From Chromobacterium alkanivorans (GTDB taxonomy: Bacteria > Pseudomonadota > Gammaproteobacteria > Burkholderiales > Chromobacteriaceae): a stretch of DNA of 64,000 nt. The DNA lies in assembly GCF_016937655.1 (NCBI RefSeq), contig NZ_JAFHKL010000004.1, positions 248,001 through 312,000 of the forward strand, in the 5' to 3' direction. Under the pieces are notes generated by a model. It was not told the origin of the DNA. It made no database searches and saw only the letters and a program-made list of their open reading frames with translations. Positions within the stretch are counted from its first letter, which is position 1. Each line of letters starts with the position of its first letter. The position numbers were made by a program, and so were the translations under genes. Positions 45,847-54,712 of the stretch are shown piece by piece.

Positions 45847-46326
45847 TCAGACGTCAAGCCGCCAATGCCCGCTCTTGCCGCCCTCTTTCTCCAGCAGCCG
45901 CACGCCGTCGATGACCATGCCGCGGTCCACCGCCTTGCACATATCGTAAATGGTCAGCAGGCCGACGTTGGCGGCGGTCAACGCCTCCATTTCCACCCCG
46001 GTCTGGCCGCTGCATTCGGCGGTGACTTCGATGCGCACCGCGCTGTCGGCCTCCAGCAGCTCGAACTCCACCGCCACACGGGTCAGCGCGATCGGGTGGC
46101 AGAGCGGGATCAGGTCCGCGGCCTTCTTGGACGCCATGATGGCGGCGATGCGGGCGATGCCCAGCACGTCGCCTTTTTTATGGCCGCCGCCCTTCACCAG
46201 CGCGAAGGTGGCGGGCAGCATGCGGATGCGGCCTTCCGCCACCGCGCGGCGGCGGGTGTGGGCCTTGGCGCCGACGTCGACCATATGGGCCTGGCCGCCG
46301 GCGTCGAAATGAGTCAATTTGGACAT
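45847..46326 (-). CDS. moaC: Cyclic pyranopterin monophosphate synthase MoaC
   Basis: This 159-residue enzyme forms cyclic pyranopterin monophosphate in molybdenum cofactor synthesis. Conserved segments are [48 protein letters not shown] and [27 protein letters not shown], with the catalytic lysines present ([14 protein letters not shown]). Length matches the family. It is not next to other moa genes. A repeat element (copy E) lies 25 bp upstream of its start. Confidence 0.96.
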   Translation of the reverse strand: MSKLTHFDAGGQAHMVDVGAKAHTRRRAVAEGRIRMLPATFALVKGGGHKKGDVLGIARIAAIMASKKAADLIPLCHPIALTRVAVEFELLEADSAVRIEVTAECSGQTGVEMEALTAANVGLLTIYDMCKAVDRGMVIDGVRLLEKEGGKSGHWRLDV

Positions 46327-46351
46327 GGGTTCATTACTCCTCCGGCCCGCT

Positions 46352-46499
46352 TGGAACCTGTTCGAAGTCTGCTGCGCTTCGTGAAACGTTGCACGGTGAG
46401 TACCAGCTCAAAATGCTCATGTACCCCTCGTACATTCCGCTTTTTCGCTAGTTTTCGCCTTGTCTCGCCCTTGCTCGCAAGACCTTGAACAGGCTCTTA
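46352..46499 (-). repeat. 148-bp interspersed TIR element, copy E (subfamily 2), inverted
   Basis: Read on the minus strand it begins TAAGAGCCTGTTCAAGGTCT and ends AGACTTCGAACAGGTTCC, an inverted repeat with the subfamily 2 block GTACTCACCGTGC inside. The central hairpin ATGTAC-gaggg-GTACAT is intact. The leading TAA (46499-46497) is the stop codon of the small membrane gene. It lies between that gene and moaC. Confidence 0.88.
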
Positions 46500-46679
46500 G
46501 GACAGCAGCCGGTAAATCAGCCAGAAGACGCTGACCAGCACCACCAGGCCGCCGCTCCAGCGGACGATGCGGCCGAGGTAGCGCAGGTAGAGCGGATTGC
46601 GGGTCAACAGATAACAGACGCCTGCCCAGCCCAGCAGCAGGATGGTGACGAGCAGCCACAGGCGCCAGAAGCCGAACAC
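46497..46679 (-). CDS. Small membrane protein downstream of lpxC
   Basis: This 60-residue protein is almost wholly hydrophobic, with two membrane helices (FWRLWLLVTILLLGWAGVCYLL and GGLVVLVSVFWLIYRLL) joined by a basic loop (RNPLYLRYLGRIVR). It starts with GTG 3 bp after the lpxC stop, with GGAGGTGG upstream inside lpxC, so it is probably co-translated. I recognise no family. Its TAA stop is the terminal trinucleotide of repeat copy E, so the original C-terminus might have been different. Confidence 0.65.
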   Translation of the reverse strand: MFGFWRLWLLVTILLLGWAGVCYLLTRNPLYLRYLGRIVRWSGGLVVLVSVFWLIYRLLS

Positions 46680-46682
46680 CGC

Positions 46683-47597
46683 TTAGGCCACCTCCGGCAG
46701 CCGGTGGAAGCTGGACGGCGCGTCCAGCGGGTCGTCGTAGCTGACGTATTCCCAGGCGTCCGGCGTCTCCAGCAGCTTGCGCAGCAGCTTGTTGTTCATC
46801 GCGTGGCCGGACTTGTGGCCGGAGAAGGCGGCGATCAGCGGATGACCGATGATGTAGAGGTCGCCGATGGCGTCCAGGATCTTGTGACGGACGAACTCGT
46901 CCGGGAAGCGCAGGCCTTCCGGATTCAGCACGTATTCGTCGTCGATGACGATGGCGTTGTCCAGGCTGCCGCCGCGGCCCAGGCCGTGGTTGCGCATGTA
47001 TTCCACCTCGTGCATGAAGCCGAAGGTGCGCGCGCGGCTGATTTCGTCGGTATAGGAATGCCGCGCGAAGTCCACCGCCACGGTTTGCGGCGCCAGATTG
47101 AAGGCGGGATGGTTGAAGTCGATGGACAGGGTGACCTTGAAACCATCGTGCGGCTCCAACTTCACCCACACGCCGCGCTCTTCCACTTCCACCGTTTTGG
47201 TGACGCGGATGAAGCGCTTCCTGGCGTGCTGCTCGGCCACGCCCGCGGTCTGCAGCAGGTAAATGAAAGGGGCGGCGGATCCGTCCATGATGGGGATTTC
47301 CGCCGCCGTGACCTCAATCACGAGGTTGTCGATGCCAAAGCCCGCCAGGGCCGACATCAAATGCTCGATCGTGCCGACACGCACGCCGGCGTCAGTCACC
47401 AGCGTGGAGGAGAGTCGCGTGTCGTTGACGAGCGATGGATCCACTTTCACCTCCACCGGCTCGGGCAAGTCGGTGCGGCGAAAGACGATCCCGGTGTCGG
47501 GCGCAGCCGGCAGCAGGGTGAGCTTCACCCGCTCGCCGGAGTGCAAACCCACACCCGTGGCGCTTATCGCTTGTTTCAGCGTGCGCTGCAATATCAT
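46683..47597 (-). CDS. lpxC: UDP-3-O-acyl-N-acetylglucosamine deacetylase LpxC
   Basis: This 304-residue zinc enzyme carries out the committed step of lipid A synthesis. Conserved motifs are [17 protein letters not shown], the zinc His in [24 protein letters not shown], and the catalytic [12 protein letters not shown] (zinc His-Xaa3-Asp region and general-base His). Length is usual. It is the next gene after ftsZ on the same strand, as in many proteobacteria, and is followed by a small membrane gene instead of the expected secA neighbourhood. Confidence 0.97.
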   Translation of the reverse strand: MILQRTLKQAISATGVGLHSGERVKLTLLPAAPDTGIVFRRTDLPEPVEVKVDPSLVNDTRLSSTLVTDAGVRVGTIEHLMSALAGFGIDNLVIEVTAAEIPIMDGSAAPFIYLLQTAGVAEQHARKRFIRVTKTVEVEERGVWVKLEPHDGFKVTLSIDFNHPAFNLAPQTVAVDFARHSYTDEISRARTFGFMHEVEYMRNHGLGRGGSLDNAIVIDDEYVLNPEGLRFPDEFVRHKILDAIGDLYIIGHPLIAAFSGHKSGHAMNNKLLRKLLETPDAWEYVSYDDPLDAPSSFHRLPEVA

Positions 47598-47628
47598 GTC
47601 GGGCTTCTCAAACGGATGGGAATGCCCG

Positions 47629-47637
47629 ATTCTAGCA
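47629..47637 (-). promoter_or_regulatory. Candidate extended -10 promoter of lpxC
   Basis: On the minus strand TGCTAGAAT fits the extended -10 pattern (TGnTATAAT), 32 bp upstream of the lpxC start. No consensus -35 is correctly spaced; TTGACT is too close. A separate lpxC promoter between ftsZ and lpxC is known in other bacteria. Confidence 0.45.
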
Positions 47638-47705
47638 CAGTCAAAAACCGCACTTTATTGATTGATTTGCAGTATTAAATAGCTTTCTTCTATAGCGGCT
47701 CCGCC

Positions 47706-48896
47706 TCAGTCCGCCTGCTTGCGCAGGAAGGCCGGGATGTCGTAGCTTTCGCTCACTTCCGGGTTGGAGAAGTCCATGGACGGCGCCGCGCGACGACGGC
47801 CCTGGCGCATGATGGCCGGGGTGTCGAAGTCGTCGTAGCTGACCACTTCCACCGCGCGGTCGTCGGTGCCGGTCTTGACGATCTTGATGTATTCCGGACG
47901 CTCCTCGGTGTTGCGCGCGGTTTTCTTCTGGCCCAGGCCGGTGGCGATCAAGGTCACGCGGATGGTGTCTTCCGGCATGTCTTCCACTTCGGCGGTGCCG
48001 AACTTGATCTGCGCGTCTTCGTCCGCGTACTGGCGCACGATGCCCATGATTTCGCGGTATTCGCTCATCTTCAGGCAACCCGGCGCGGTGGAGATGTTGA
48101 CCAGCACGCCGCGCGCGCCTTCCAGGGTGATGTTGTCCAGCAGCGGGCTGGCCACGGCCTGTTCGGCGGCCACGCGGGCGCGGTCGATGCCAGAGGCATA
48201 GGCGGAACCCATCATCGCCAGGCCCATTTCGCACATCACGGTGCGCACGTCGGCGAAGTCGACGTTGATCAGGCCCGGGCAAGTGATCACTTCGGCGATG
48301 CCGGCCACCGCGCCCTTGAGCACGTCGTCGGCGGCGCGGAAGGCTTCGCGCATGGTCACGTCGTCGCCCAGCACTTCCATCAGTTTTTCATTGGGGATCA
48401 CGATCAGCGAATCGACGTGCTTTTTCAGATCCTCGATGCCGTTCTGCGCCACTTTCATGCGCTTGCCTTCGTGCTCGAACGGACGGGTGACCACGCCCAC
48501 GGTCAGGATGCCCATTTCCTTGGCCACTTCGGCCACCACCGGCGCCGCGCCGGTGCCGGTGCCGCCGCCCATGCCGGCGGTGACGAACACCATATTGGAG
48601 CCGCGCAGCATCTCGGCGATGCGCTCGCGGTCTTCCAGCGCCGCGCTGCGGCCCACTTCCGGATTGGCGCCCGCGCCCAGGCCGCGAGTCAGGTTGTTGC
48701 CCAACTGCAGCTTCTGCGGCGACTTGTTGCGCAGCAGCGACTGAGCGTCAGTGTTGGCGCAGATGAATTCCACGCCGTGGACATTGCCGTCGATCATATT
48801 GTCGATGGCGTTGCAACCGCCGCCGCCTACGCCGATGACTTTGATGATCGCCACATTGGCGGTTTCTTGCATAACTTCAAAGACCATTCCGCTCAT
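47706..48896 (-). CDS. ftsZ: Cell division GTPase FtsZ
   Basis: This 396-residue tubulin homologue builds the division ring. The GTP-binding signature GGGTGTGAAP and the N-terminal IKVIGVGGGGCNAIDNM are intact, as is the T7-type catalytic loop NVDFADVRTVM. The C-terminal peptide that binds FtsA and ZipA is present in form YDIPAFLRKQAD. GAGGAGAGG precedes the ATG. Between ftsA and ftsZ lies a repeat element (copy F), an unusual interruption of this conserved gene pair. Confidence 0.98.
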   Translation of the reverse strand: MSGMVFEVMQETANVAIIKVIGVGGGGCNAIDNMIDGNVHGVEFICANTDAQSLLRNKSPQKLQLGNNLTRGLGAGANPEVGRSAALEDRERIAEMLRGSNMVFVTAGMGGGTGTGAAPVVAEVAKEMGILTVGVVTRPFEHEGKRMKVAQNGIEDLKKHVDSLIVIPNEKLMEVLGDDVTMREAFRAADDVLKGAVAGIAEVITCPGLINVDFADVRTVMCEMGLAMMGSAYASGIDRARVAAEQAVASPLLDNITLEGARGVLVNISTAPGCLKMSEYREIMGIVRQYADEDAQIKFGTAEVEDMPEDTIRVTLIATGLGQKKTARNTEERPEYIKIVKTGTDDRAVEVVSYDDFDTPAIMRQGRRRAAPSMDFSNPEVSESYDIPAFLRKQAD

Positions 48897-48985
48897 TTTC
48901 CTCTCCTCAATAAAGATGAGCTAACTACCCGTTACATCTGCCCGATCGCTATCGTGGCCAGCGAGTGCGCCGGCCGCGTAGCGCT

Positions 48986-49130
48986 TAGTAAAATGTTCAC
49001 GATCCTGCGAGCTAAAGCGAGACCAGGCGAAAACAGCTGAAGAAGCGGAATGTACATACGGTACATGAGCATTCTGAAGCGTTTTCAACGCCGTATCGCC
49101 GACGCGCAGCGGATCGTAAACAAACTCCTA
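48986..49130 (+). repeat. 145-bp interspersed TIR element, copy F (subfamily 1, diverged)
   Basis: The left end TTAGTAAAATGTTCACGATC and right end GGATCGTAAACAAACTCCTA form the inverted repeat with mismatches. The central hairpin ATGTAC-atacg-GTACAT is intact. Its right-hand CTA (49128-49130) is the complement of the ftsA TAG stop. It fills most of the ftsA-ftsZ intergenic space, where promoters for ftsZ are often found. Confidence 0.88.
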
Positions 49131-50366
49131 GAAATTGCCAGCGAACCACGCCTTCATGCGCGTGAACATCTGGCCTACACCCGCCGTCTCCACCTTGGGG
49201 CCGGCATGCGTTTGAATCTGATCCTTGCCGTACAACAGCAGGCCGACGCCGGTGGAGAAGCGCGGGGTCTTCACCACTTCCGCCAGGCCGCCCACATACT
49301 TGGGCACGCCGACGCGCACCGGCATGTGGAACACTTCTTCCGCCAGCTCCACCATGCCCGGCATCAGGCTGGCGCCGCCGGTCAGCACGATGCCGGAGGA
49401 CAGCAGGTCCTCGAAGCCGCTGCGGCGCAGTTCCTGCTGCACCAGCTGGAACAGCTCTTCCACCCGCGGCTCCACCACTTCGGCCAGCGTGGCGCGCGAC
49501 ATCTGCCGCGGCCCGCGCTCGCCCACGCCCGGCACTTCTATCATCTGGCTGGGGTCGGCCATCGCCACAAGCGCCACCGCGTGCTGGATCTTGATGTCCT
49601 CGGCCTCCTTGGTCGGGGTGCGCAAGGCCATGGCGATGTCGTTGGTGATCTGGTCGCCGGCGATCGGAATCACCGCGGTGTGACGAATCGCGCCGTTGGC
49701 GTACACCGCGATGTCGGTGGTGCCGCCGCCGATGTCGATCAGGCACACGCCCAGGTCTTTTTCGTCTTCCGACAGCACCGCGATGGCGGAGGCCATCGGC
49801 TGCAGCACCAGGTCGGACACTTCCAGACCGCAGCGGCGCACGCACTTGGTCACGTTCTGGGCGGCGGACACCGCGCCGGTGACGATGTGCACCTTGGCCT
49901 CCAGCCGCACGCCGCTCATGCCCAGCGGTTCGCGCACGCCTTCCTGGCCGTCGATGCTGTATTCCTGGGTCAGGATGTGCAGCACCTGATGGTCGGGCGG
50001 GATGGTCACCGCGCGCGCGGTTTCAATCACGCGGTCGATGTCCATCTTGGTGACTTCGCGATCCTTGATCGCCACCATGCCGTGCGAGTTCACGCTCTTG
50101 ATGTGGCTGCCGGCGATGCCGGCGAACACTTCGTGAATCTTGCAGTCGGCCATCAGCTCGGCCTCTTCCAGCGCGCGCTGGATCGCCTGCACCGTGGATT
50201 CGATGTTCACCACCATGCCGCGCTTCAAACCGCGCGACGGGGTGTGGCCCATGCCGACGATATTGAGTTGGCCGTCCTCCAGGACTTCTGCGACGATCGC
50301 CACGATCTTGGATGTGCCGATGTCGAGGCCAACCAGCATGTTCTTGCTTTCCTTTGGTTTGCTCAC
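49128..50366 (-). CDS. ftsA: Cell division actin-like protein FtsA
   Basis: This 412-residue actin-family ATPase tethers FtsZ to the membrane. Motifs include the phosphate loop VGLDIGTSKIVAIVAEV (~residues 11-27), CLIDIGGGTTDIAVYANG and VLTGGASLMPGMVELAE. The C-terminal amphipathic helix (MFTRMKAWFAGNF) is the membrane-targeting sequence. GTG 50366 is chosen because TTGGAG lies upstream; an ATG 27 bp further in is the alternative. The stop codon TAG coincides with the last bases of repeat copy F. Confidence 0.96.
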   Translation of the reverse strand: MSKPKESKNMLVGLDIGTSKIVAIVAEVLEDGQLNIVGMGHTPSRGLKRGMVVNIESTVQAIQRALEEAELMADCKIHEVFAGIAGSHIKSVNSHGMVAIKDREVTKMDIDRVIETARAVTIPPDHQVLHILTQEYSIDGQEGVREPLGMSGVRLEAKVHIVTGAVSAAQNVTKCVRRCGLEVSDLVLQPMASAIAVLSEDEKDLGVCLIDIGGGTTDIAVYANGAIRHTAVIPIAGDQITNDIAMALRTPTKEAEDIKIQHAVALVAMADPSQMIEVPGVGERGPRQMSRATLAEVVEPRVEELFQLVQQELRRSGFEDLLSSGIVLTGGASLMPGMVELAEEVFHMPVRVGVPKYVGGLAEVVKTPRFSTGVGLLLYGKDQIQTHAGPKVETAGVGQMFTRMKAWFAGNF

Positions 50367-50385
50367 CTGTCGCTCCAACTGCTAA

Positions 50386-51111
50386 TTACTTGTTTCCCTT
50401 GGCCGGCGGCGCCTTGTAATCGGGCATCCGCACGGCGAATCCATTCGGGTAGCGCATATCCACGTATTCCACGTGGTACGGCAACGCCGCCAACTTGCTC
50501 TTCCAGTACTGGGCGAAGCGGCGGGCGCGCGGACTCACGTCGTTGCGTCCCAGCTCCAGCTGCACCTGGTTGTCCAGCCCCACTTTCCAGGCGCGGCGGC
50601 TGGACAGCCACAGCGCCGCGGGCTTGACGCCCGCCGGAGCCAGATCCTGGCGCAGCCCGCCCAGCATTTCGCTCATGTCCTTCTCTGCCCCCGCCGGCCC
50701 GTAAAACACCGGCAGGTCCTGGTCGCTGGCGGCGTCGAACCGCTCTCCTCGGGTATTGACCAGGCCGTTCTCTCCCCAGCGCGCAAGCGCCACATGCTCT
50801 TCCACCGAAATATCCAGCGCGTCCGGCCAGCGCCGCCGCACCTGGGCATCCCGCACCCACGGCAATTTGCCGAAGGCCGCCCGCGTCTTGTCGATGTCCA
50901 GCGTGAAGAAGGTGCCGGACAGCTCGTGCTCGGCAATGAACTTCAGCTGTTCCGGCGTCACGCGTTTCATGTCGCCGCGAATCTGGATCTTCTTCACCGG
51001 AAACACCGGCGCGTGCGTCAACCAGAACCCTCCTGCATACAGCAACATCAGCGCTGCGGCGGCCAGCATCAGATTGGCCAGGCCTCTTAGCAGCCGATGG
51101 TTATCCCACAT
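50386..51111 (-). CDS. ftsQ: Cell division protein FtsQ
   Basis: This 241-residue bitopic membrane protein links early and late divisome proteins. It has a single N-terminal membrane helix (residues ~8-30) and then the POTRA domain ([28 protein letters not shown]) and the FtsQ beta domain ([42 protein letters not shown]). Its start lies 11 bp inside the end of ddlB. ftsA follows 19 bp downstream. Confidence 0.95.
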   Translation of the reverse strand: MWDNHRLLRGLANLMLAAAALMLLYAGGFWLTHAPVFPVKKIQIRGDMKRVTPEQLKFIAEHELSGTFFTLDIDKTRAAFGKLPWVRDAQVRRRWPDALDISVEEHVALARWGENGLVNTRGERFDAASDQDLPVFYGPAGAEKDMSEMLGGLRQDLAPAGVKPAALWLSSRRAWKVGLDNQVQLELGRNDVSPRARRFAQYWKSKLAALPYHVEYVDMRYPNGFAVRMPDYKAPPAKGNK

Positions 51112-52012
51112 GCACCATATCCAGCACCTTGAGGCACAAATCCTCGTAACTGATGCCCATCGCCCGCGCCGCCATCGGCACCAGGCTGTGGCTGGTCATG
51201 CCCGGATTGGTGTTGGCTTCCAGCAGGTAAATGCCGCCGGCCTCGTCCATCAGGAAATCCACCCGGCCCCAGCCGCGGCCGCCCAGCACGCGGAAGGCCG
51301 CCAGCGACAGTTCGCGCGCGCGCCGCTCCAGCTCTTCGCTCAGGCCGGACGGGCAGCGGTAGACGGTGTCGTCGCGGAAATACTTGGCGTCGTAGTCGTA
51401 GAACTCGGTCGCCGGCTCGATCTTGATGGTCGGATAGGCGGTGTCGCCTATCACCGCGCAGGTGTATTCGCCGCCGCCGATGAAACGCTCGGCGATCACG
51501 ATGCTGTCGTACTTGCGCGCCTCTTCGAACGCCGCCTTCAATTCGCCCGGCTGCTTGACCTTGGTCACGCCTATGCTGGAGCCCTCGGTGGCCGGCTTGA
51601 CGAAGATGGGCAGGCCCAGCTTGGCTTCCACCGCGGCGAAGTCGCTGTTCTCGTCCAGCAGCTCGAATTCCGGGATAGGCAGGCCGGCGCCCTGCCACAG
51701 CAGCTTGGTGCGCCATTTGTCCATGCAGATCGCCGACGCCATCACGCCGCAGCCGGTATAGGGCAGGCCCATGCTTTCCAGCACGCCCTGCAAGGTGCCG
51801 TCTTCGCCGAAGGGGCCGTGCAGGATGTTGAACACGCGGTCGAAGCCTTCTTCCTTCAGCGCCGTCAGCGGCTGTTCCGACGGGTCGAATTTGTGCGCGT
51901 CCACGCCGCGGGACAGCAGGGCCTTGAGCACGCCGGCGCCGCTCATCAGCGACACTTCGCGCTCGGAGGAACTGCCGCCCATCATCACCGCCACCTTGCC
52001 GTACTGCTTCAT
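51101..52012 (-). CDS. ddlB: D-alanine--D-alanine ligase
   Basis: This 303-residue ATP-grasp ligase makes the D-Ala-D-Ala dipeptide of peptidoglycan precursors. Motifs include [20 protein letters not shown] at the N-terminus, [19 protein letters not shown] for ATP binding, and [38 protein letters not shown] 52012 is chosen because AAGGACAAGG precedes it and it matches the usual family start; an ATG at 52039 overlaps the murC stop by ATGA and cannot be excluded. Confidence 0.95.
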   Translation of the reverse strand: MKQYGKVAVMMGGSSSEREVSLMSGAGVLKALLSRGVDAHKFDPSEQPLTALKEEGFDRVFNILHGPFGEDGTLQGVLESMGLPYTGCGVMASAICMDKWRTKLLWQGAGLPIPEFELLDENSDFAAVEAKLGLPIFVKPATEGSSIGVTKVKQPGELKAAFEEARKYDSIVIAERFIGGGEYTCAVIGDTAYPTIKIEPATEFYDYDAKYFRDDTVYRCPSGLSEELERRARELSLAAFRVLGGRGWGRVDFLMDEAGGIYLLEANTNPGMTSHSLVPMAARAMGISYEDLCLKVLDMVHVG

Positions 52013-52035
52013 TGCCTTGTCCTTGTCATTCATCA

Positions 52036-53427
52036 TCACGCGCCCGCCGCCACTTTGGCCGGCACCGCGCCGATGGAGCCCGCGCCCATGGTCACCACCA
52101 CGTCGCCGTCGCGAGCTTGATCGAAAATGGTCTGCTGCATCTCGGCGATGTCCTCGACGAACACCGGCTCCACCTTGCCCAGCACCCGCACCGCGCGCGC
52201 CAGCGCGCGGCCGTCGGCGGCGACGATGGGCGCTTCGCCGGCGGCGTAGACTTCGGACAACAGCAGCGCGTCCACGCCGGACAGCACTTTGACGAAGTCT
52301 TCGAACAGGTCCCGGGTGCGGGTGTAGCGGTGCGGCTGGAAGGCCAGCACCAGACGCTTGTCCGGGAAGGCGCCGCGCACCGCGGCCAGCGTGGCGGCCA
52401 TTTCCACCGGATGGTGGCCATAGTCGTCCACCAGGGTGAAACTGCCGCCGTCCTTGGCCGGCACTTCGCCGTAACGCTGGAAGCGGCGGCCTACGCCGGC
52501 GAACTCGGCCAGGCCTTGCTGGATCGCCTCAACGCTGGCGCCGCACTCCAGGCCGATGGCGATGGCGGACAGCGCGTTGAGCACGTTGTGGCGGCCCGGC
52601 ATGTTCAGCACCACCGGGAAGCGCACTTCCTTGCCGTTCTTCACCACCACGTCGAAATGCATCTGGCCGGCGGCGGCGCGCACGTTCTCGGCGTAGATGT
52701 CGGCGGAATCGTCCAGGCCGTAGGTGGTCACCGGCTTGGTGATGCGGCCGCGGATCTCGCGCACATTGGGATCGTCCACGCACAGCACCGCGCGGCCGTA
52801 GAACGGCAGCCGCTGCAGGAAATCGACGAAAGCCTGCTTGAGCTTGTCGAAGCTGTGGTCGTAGGTGTCCATGTGGTCGGCGTCGATATTGGTCACCACC
52901 GCCATCACCGGAGTCAGGTGCAGGAAGGAAGCGTCCGATTCGTCGGCCTCGGCCACCAGGAACTCGCCGGAGCCCAGCCGCGCATTGGTGCCGGCCGCGG
53001 TCAGCTTGCCGCCGATGACGAAGGTGGGGTCCAAGCCGGCCGCGCCCAGCACCGAAGCGGTCAGGCTGGTGGTGGTGGTCTTGCCGTGGGTGCCGGCGAT
53101 GGCGATGCCCTGCTTGAAGCGCATCAGTTCGGCCAGCATCAGCGCGCGCGGGATCACCGGGATCTTGCTGGCGCGCGCTTCCTGCACTTCCGGGTTGTCG
53201 GCCTTGACCGCGGTGGAGGTCACCACCACGTCGGCGCCGTGCATATAGGTGGCGTCGTGGCCGTAGAACACGCGAATGCCCTGATCGATCAGCCGCTTGC
53301 TGGTGGCGCTCTCCGCCATGTCGGAACCGGACACGGTAAAGCCCAGGCCGTGCAGCACCTCGGCGATGCCGCACATGCCGACGCCGCCTATGCCTACGAA
53401 ATGTATGTGTTTGACCCTGTGTTTCAT
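52036..53427 (-). CDS. murC: UDP-N-acetylmuramate--L-alanine ligase MurC
   Basis: This 463-residue Mur ligase adds L-alanine to UDP-MurNAc. It has the N-terminal Rossmann motif [17 protein letters not shown], the ATP loop [11 protein letters not shown], and the [13 protein letters not shown] segment typical of MurC. ATG 53427 begins at the conserved [14 protein letters not shown] segment; longer frames upstream are out of family. It lies between murG (37 bp) and ddlB within the dcw operon. Confidence 0.97.
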   Translation of the reverse strand: MKHRVKHIHFVGIGGVGMCGIAEVLHGLGFTVSGSDMAESATSKRLIDQGIRVFYGHDATYMHGADVVVTSTAVKADNPEVQEARASKIPVIPRALMLAELMRFKQGIAIAGTHGKTTTTSLTASVLGAAGLDPTFVIGGKLTAAGTNARLGSGEFLVAEADESDASFLHLTPVMAVVTNIDADHMDTYDHSFDKLKQAFVDFLQRLPFYGRAVLCVDDPNVREIRGRITKPVTTYGLDDSADIYAENVRAAAGQMHFDVVVKNGKEVRFPVVLNMPGRHNVLNALSAIAIGLECGASVEAIQQGLAEFAGVGRRFQRYGEVPAKDGGSFTLVDDYGHHPVEMAATLAAVRGAFPDKRLVLAFQPHRYTRTRDLFEDFVKVLSGVDALLLSEVYAAGEAPIVAADGRALARAVRVLGKVEPVFVEDIAEMQQTIFDQARDGDVVVTMGAGSIGAVPAKVAAGA

Positions 53428-53464
53428 GTCTGTGTCTCTGCTTGAGCGCTCGTTTGACGCCCTG

Positions 53465-54547
53465 TCATTCCTTGGCCAGCTGCTGGCACAGGTCGGCCAC
53501 CCGGCCGGCCGCGCCGGAACGGGCCAGCGCGCGCGCGCGCTCGGCCTTGTCCAGCAACTGTTCTCTGTCCAAACCCGCCAACAGGCCCGCAAGCCCGTCG
53601 GCGTTCAATTCCTTCTGCGGCAGATGCCAGGCCGCGCCGGCCTGCGCCATCCACTCGGCGTTGTCGCGCTGATGACCGGTGGTGGACACCACCAGCGGCA
53701 CCAGCACGCTGGGCGCGCCGGCCGCGCACAATTCGCTGACCGTGATCGCGCCGGCGCGGCAGATCACCAGGTCGCATTCGGCCAGGCGCTTCGGCATGTC
53801 GTCGACGAAAGGCAGCAACTCCACTTGCTCGCGCAGGCCCGCCGCCTGATAAGCGGCCTCGACCGCGGCGAAATTCGCCTCGCCGGTCTGGTGCGTCAGC
53901 CGCGGCCGCTGCTCGGCCGGCAATTTGGCCATCGCCTGCGGCAAGGTTTCGTTCAAAACCTTGGCGCCCAGGCTGCCGCCCACCACCAGCACCTTCAGCG
54001 GTCCGCCGCGGCCGGCGAAGCGCTCCGCCGGTGCGGCGATGCTTTCGATCTCGCCGCGCACCGGATTGCCGGTGACCAGCGCCTTGGCGTTGCGCGCCGC
54101 GTCGCCGTCGAAACCGCAGACCAGTTTCTTGGCGAAGGGCAGCAAAGCCTTATTGCTCAACAACAGGCCGGCGTCGGCGTTGACCAACACCAGCGGCTTC
54201 CACAGCAGGCCCGCCATCACGCCGCCGGGCAGGCAGACGTAACCGCCCATGCCCAGCACCACGTCCGGGCGGTGACGGAAAATCTGCGCCGCGCTGCTGA
54301 AGAAGGCACCGATCAGCTGCAACGCACCCTTGGCCGAGCCCAGCAGGCCCTTGCCGCGCACGCCGTGAAAGTTCAGCCGCTCCAGCGGAATGCCGGTCGG
54401 CGGCACCAATTTGTTCTCCATGCCGCGGCGGGTGCCCAGCCACACCACGTTCCAGCCCCGGCTTTGCAACTCTTTGGCCACGGCAAGGCCGGGGACGATG
54501 TGTCCACCCGTGCCAGCCGCCATCACCATGACCGTGCGATTCGCCAT
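53465..54547 (-). CDS. murG: Lipid II synthase MurG
   Basis: This 360-residue peripheral membrane glycosyltransferase adds GlcNAc to lipid I. The GT-B motifs are [18 protein letters not shown] near the N-terminus and [18 protein letters not shown] and [24 protein letters not shown] in the C-terminal domain. It follows ftsW after an unusual 129-bp spacer that contains a duplicated piece of the ftsW end. Confidence 0.97.
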   Translation of the reverse strand: MANRTVMVMAAGTGGHIVPGLAVAKELQSRGWNVVWLGTRRGMENKLVPPTGIPLERLNFHGVRGKGLLGSAKGALQLIGAFFSSAAQIFRHRPDVVLGMGGYVCLPGGVMAGLLWKPLVLVNADAGLLLSNKALLPFAKKLVCGFDGDAARNAKALVTGNPVRGEIESIAAPAERFAGRGGPLKVLVVGGSLGAKVLNETLPQAMAKLPAEQRPRLTHQTGEANFAAVEAAYQAAGLREQVELLPFVDDMPKRLAECDLVICRAGAITVSELCAAGAPSVLVPLVVSTTGHQRDNAEWMAQAGAAWHLPQKELNADGLAGLLAGLDREQLLDKAERARALARSGAAGRVADLCQQLAKE

Positions 54548-54571
54548 CTCTATCCGTTCCGTTAAATCTCG

Positions 54572-54712
54572 TTGCCGCGCATCATGCGCCGGTTTTTGCT
54601 TCGCCCTTCGGGCTCGCAGAAACCGCCGCCTACGGGCTTACGCCCTAACGCGCCTGACAGCGCTGCTCATGCGCGGCTACACTTTGTAGCCGCGCATGAT
54701 GCGGCGGTTTTC
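54572..54712. repeat. Duplicated ftsW 3' end with REP-like hairpin between ftsW and murG
   Basis: TTGCCGCGCATCATGCGCC (from 54572) repeats, with changes, the ftsW end TTGTAGCCGCGCATGATGC (from 54684). On the minus strand the second copy would read KNRRMMRGNEI-stop against the real C-terminus [10 protein letters not shown]-stop. Between the copies lies a 34-nt palindrome (54591-54624, GGTTTTTGCTTCGCCC pairing with GGGCTCGCAGAAACC) and a small GGGC/GCCC hairpin. It looks like a tiny insertion that brought a new ftsW end, leaving the old end downstream. Confidence 0.6.
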
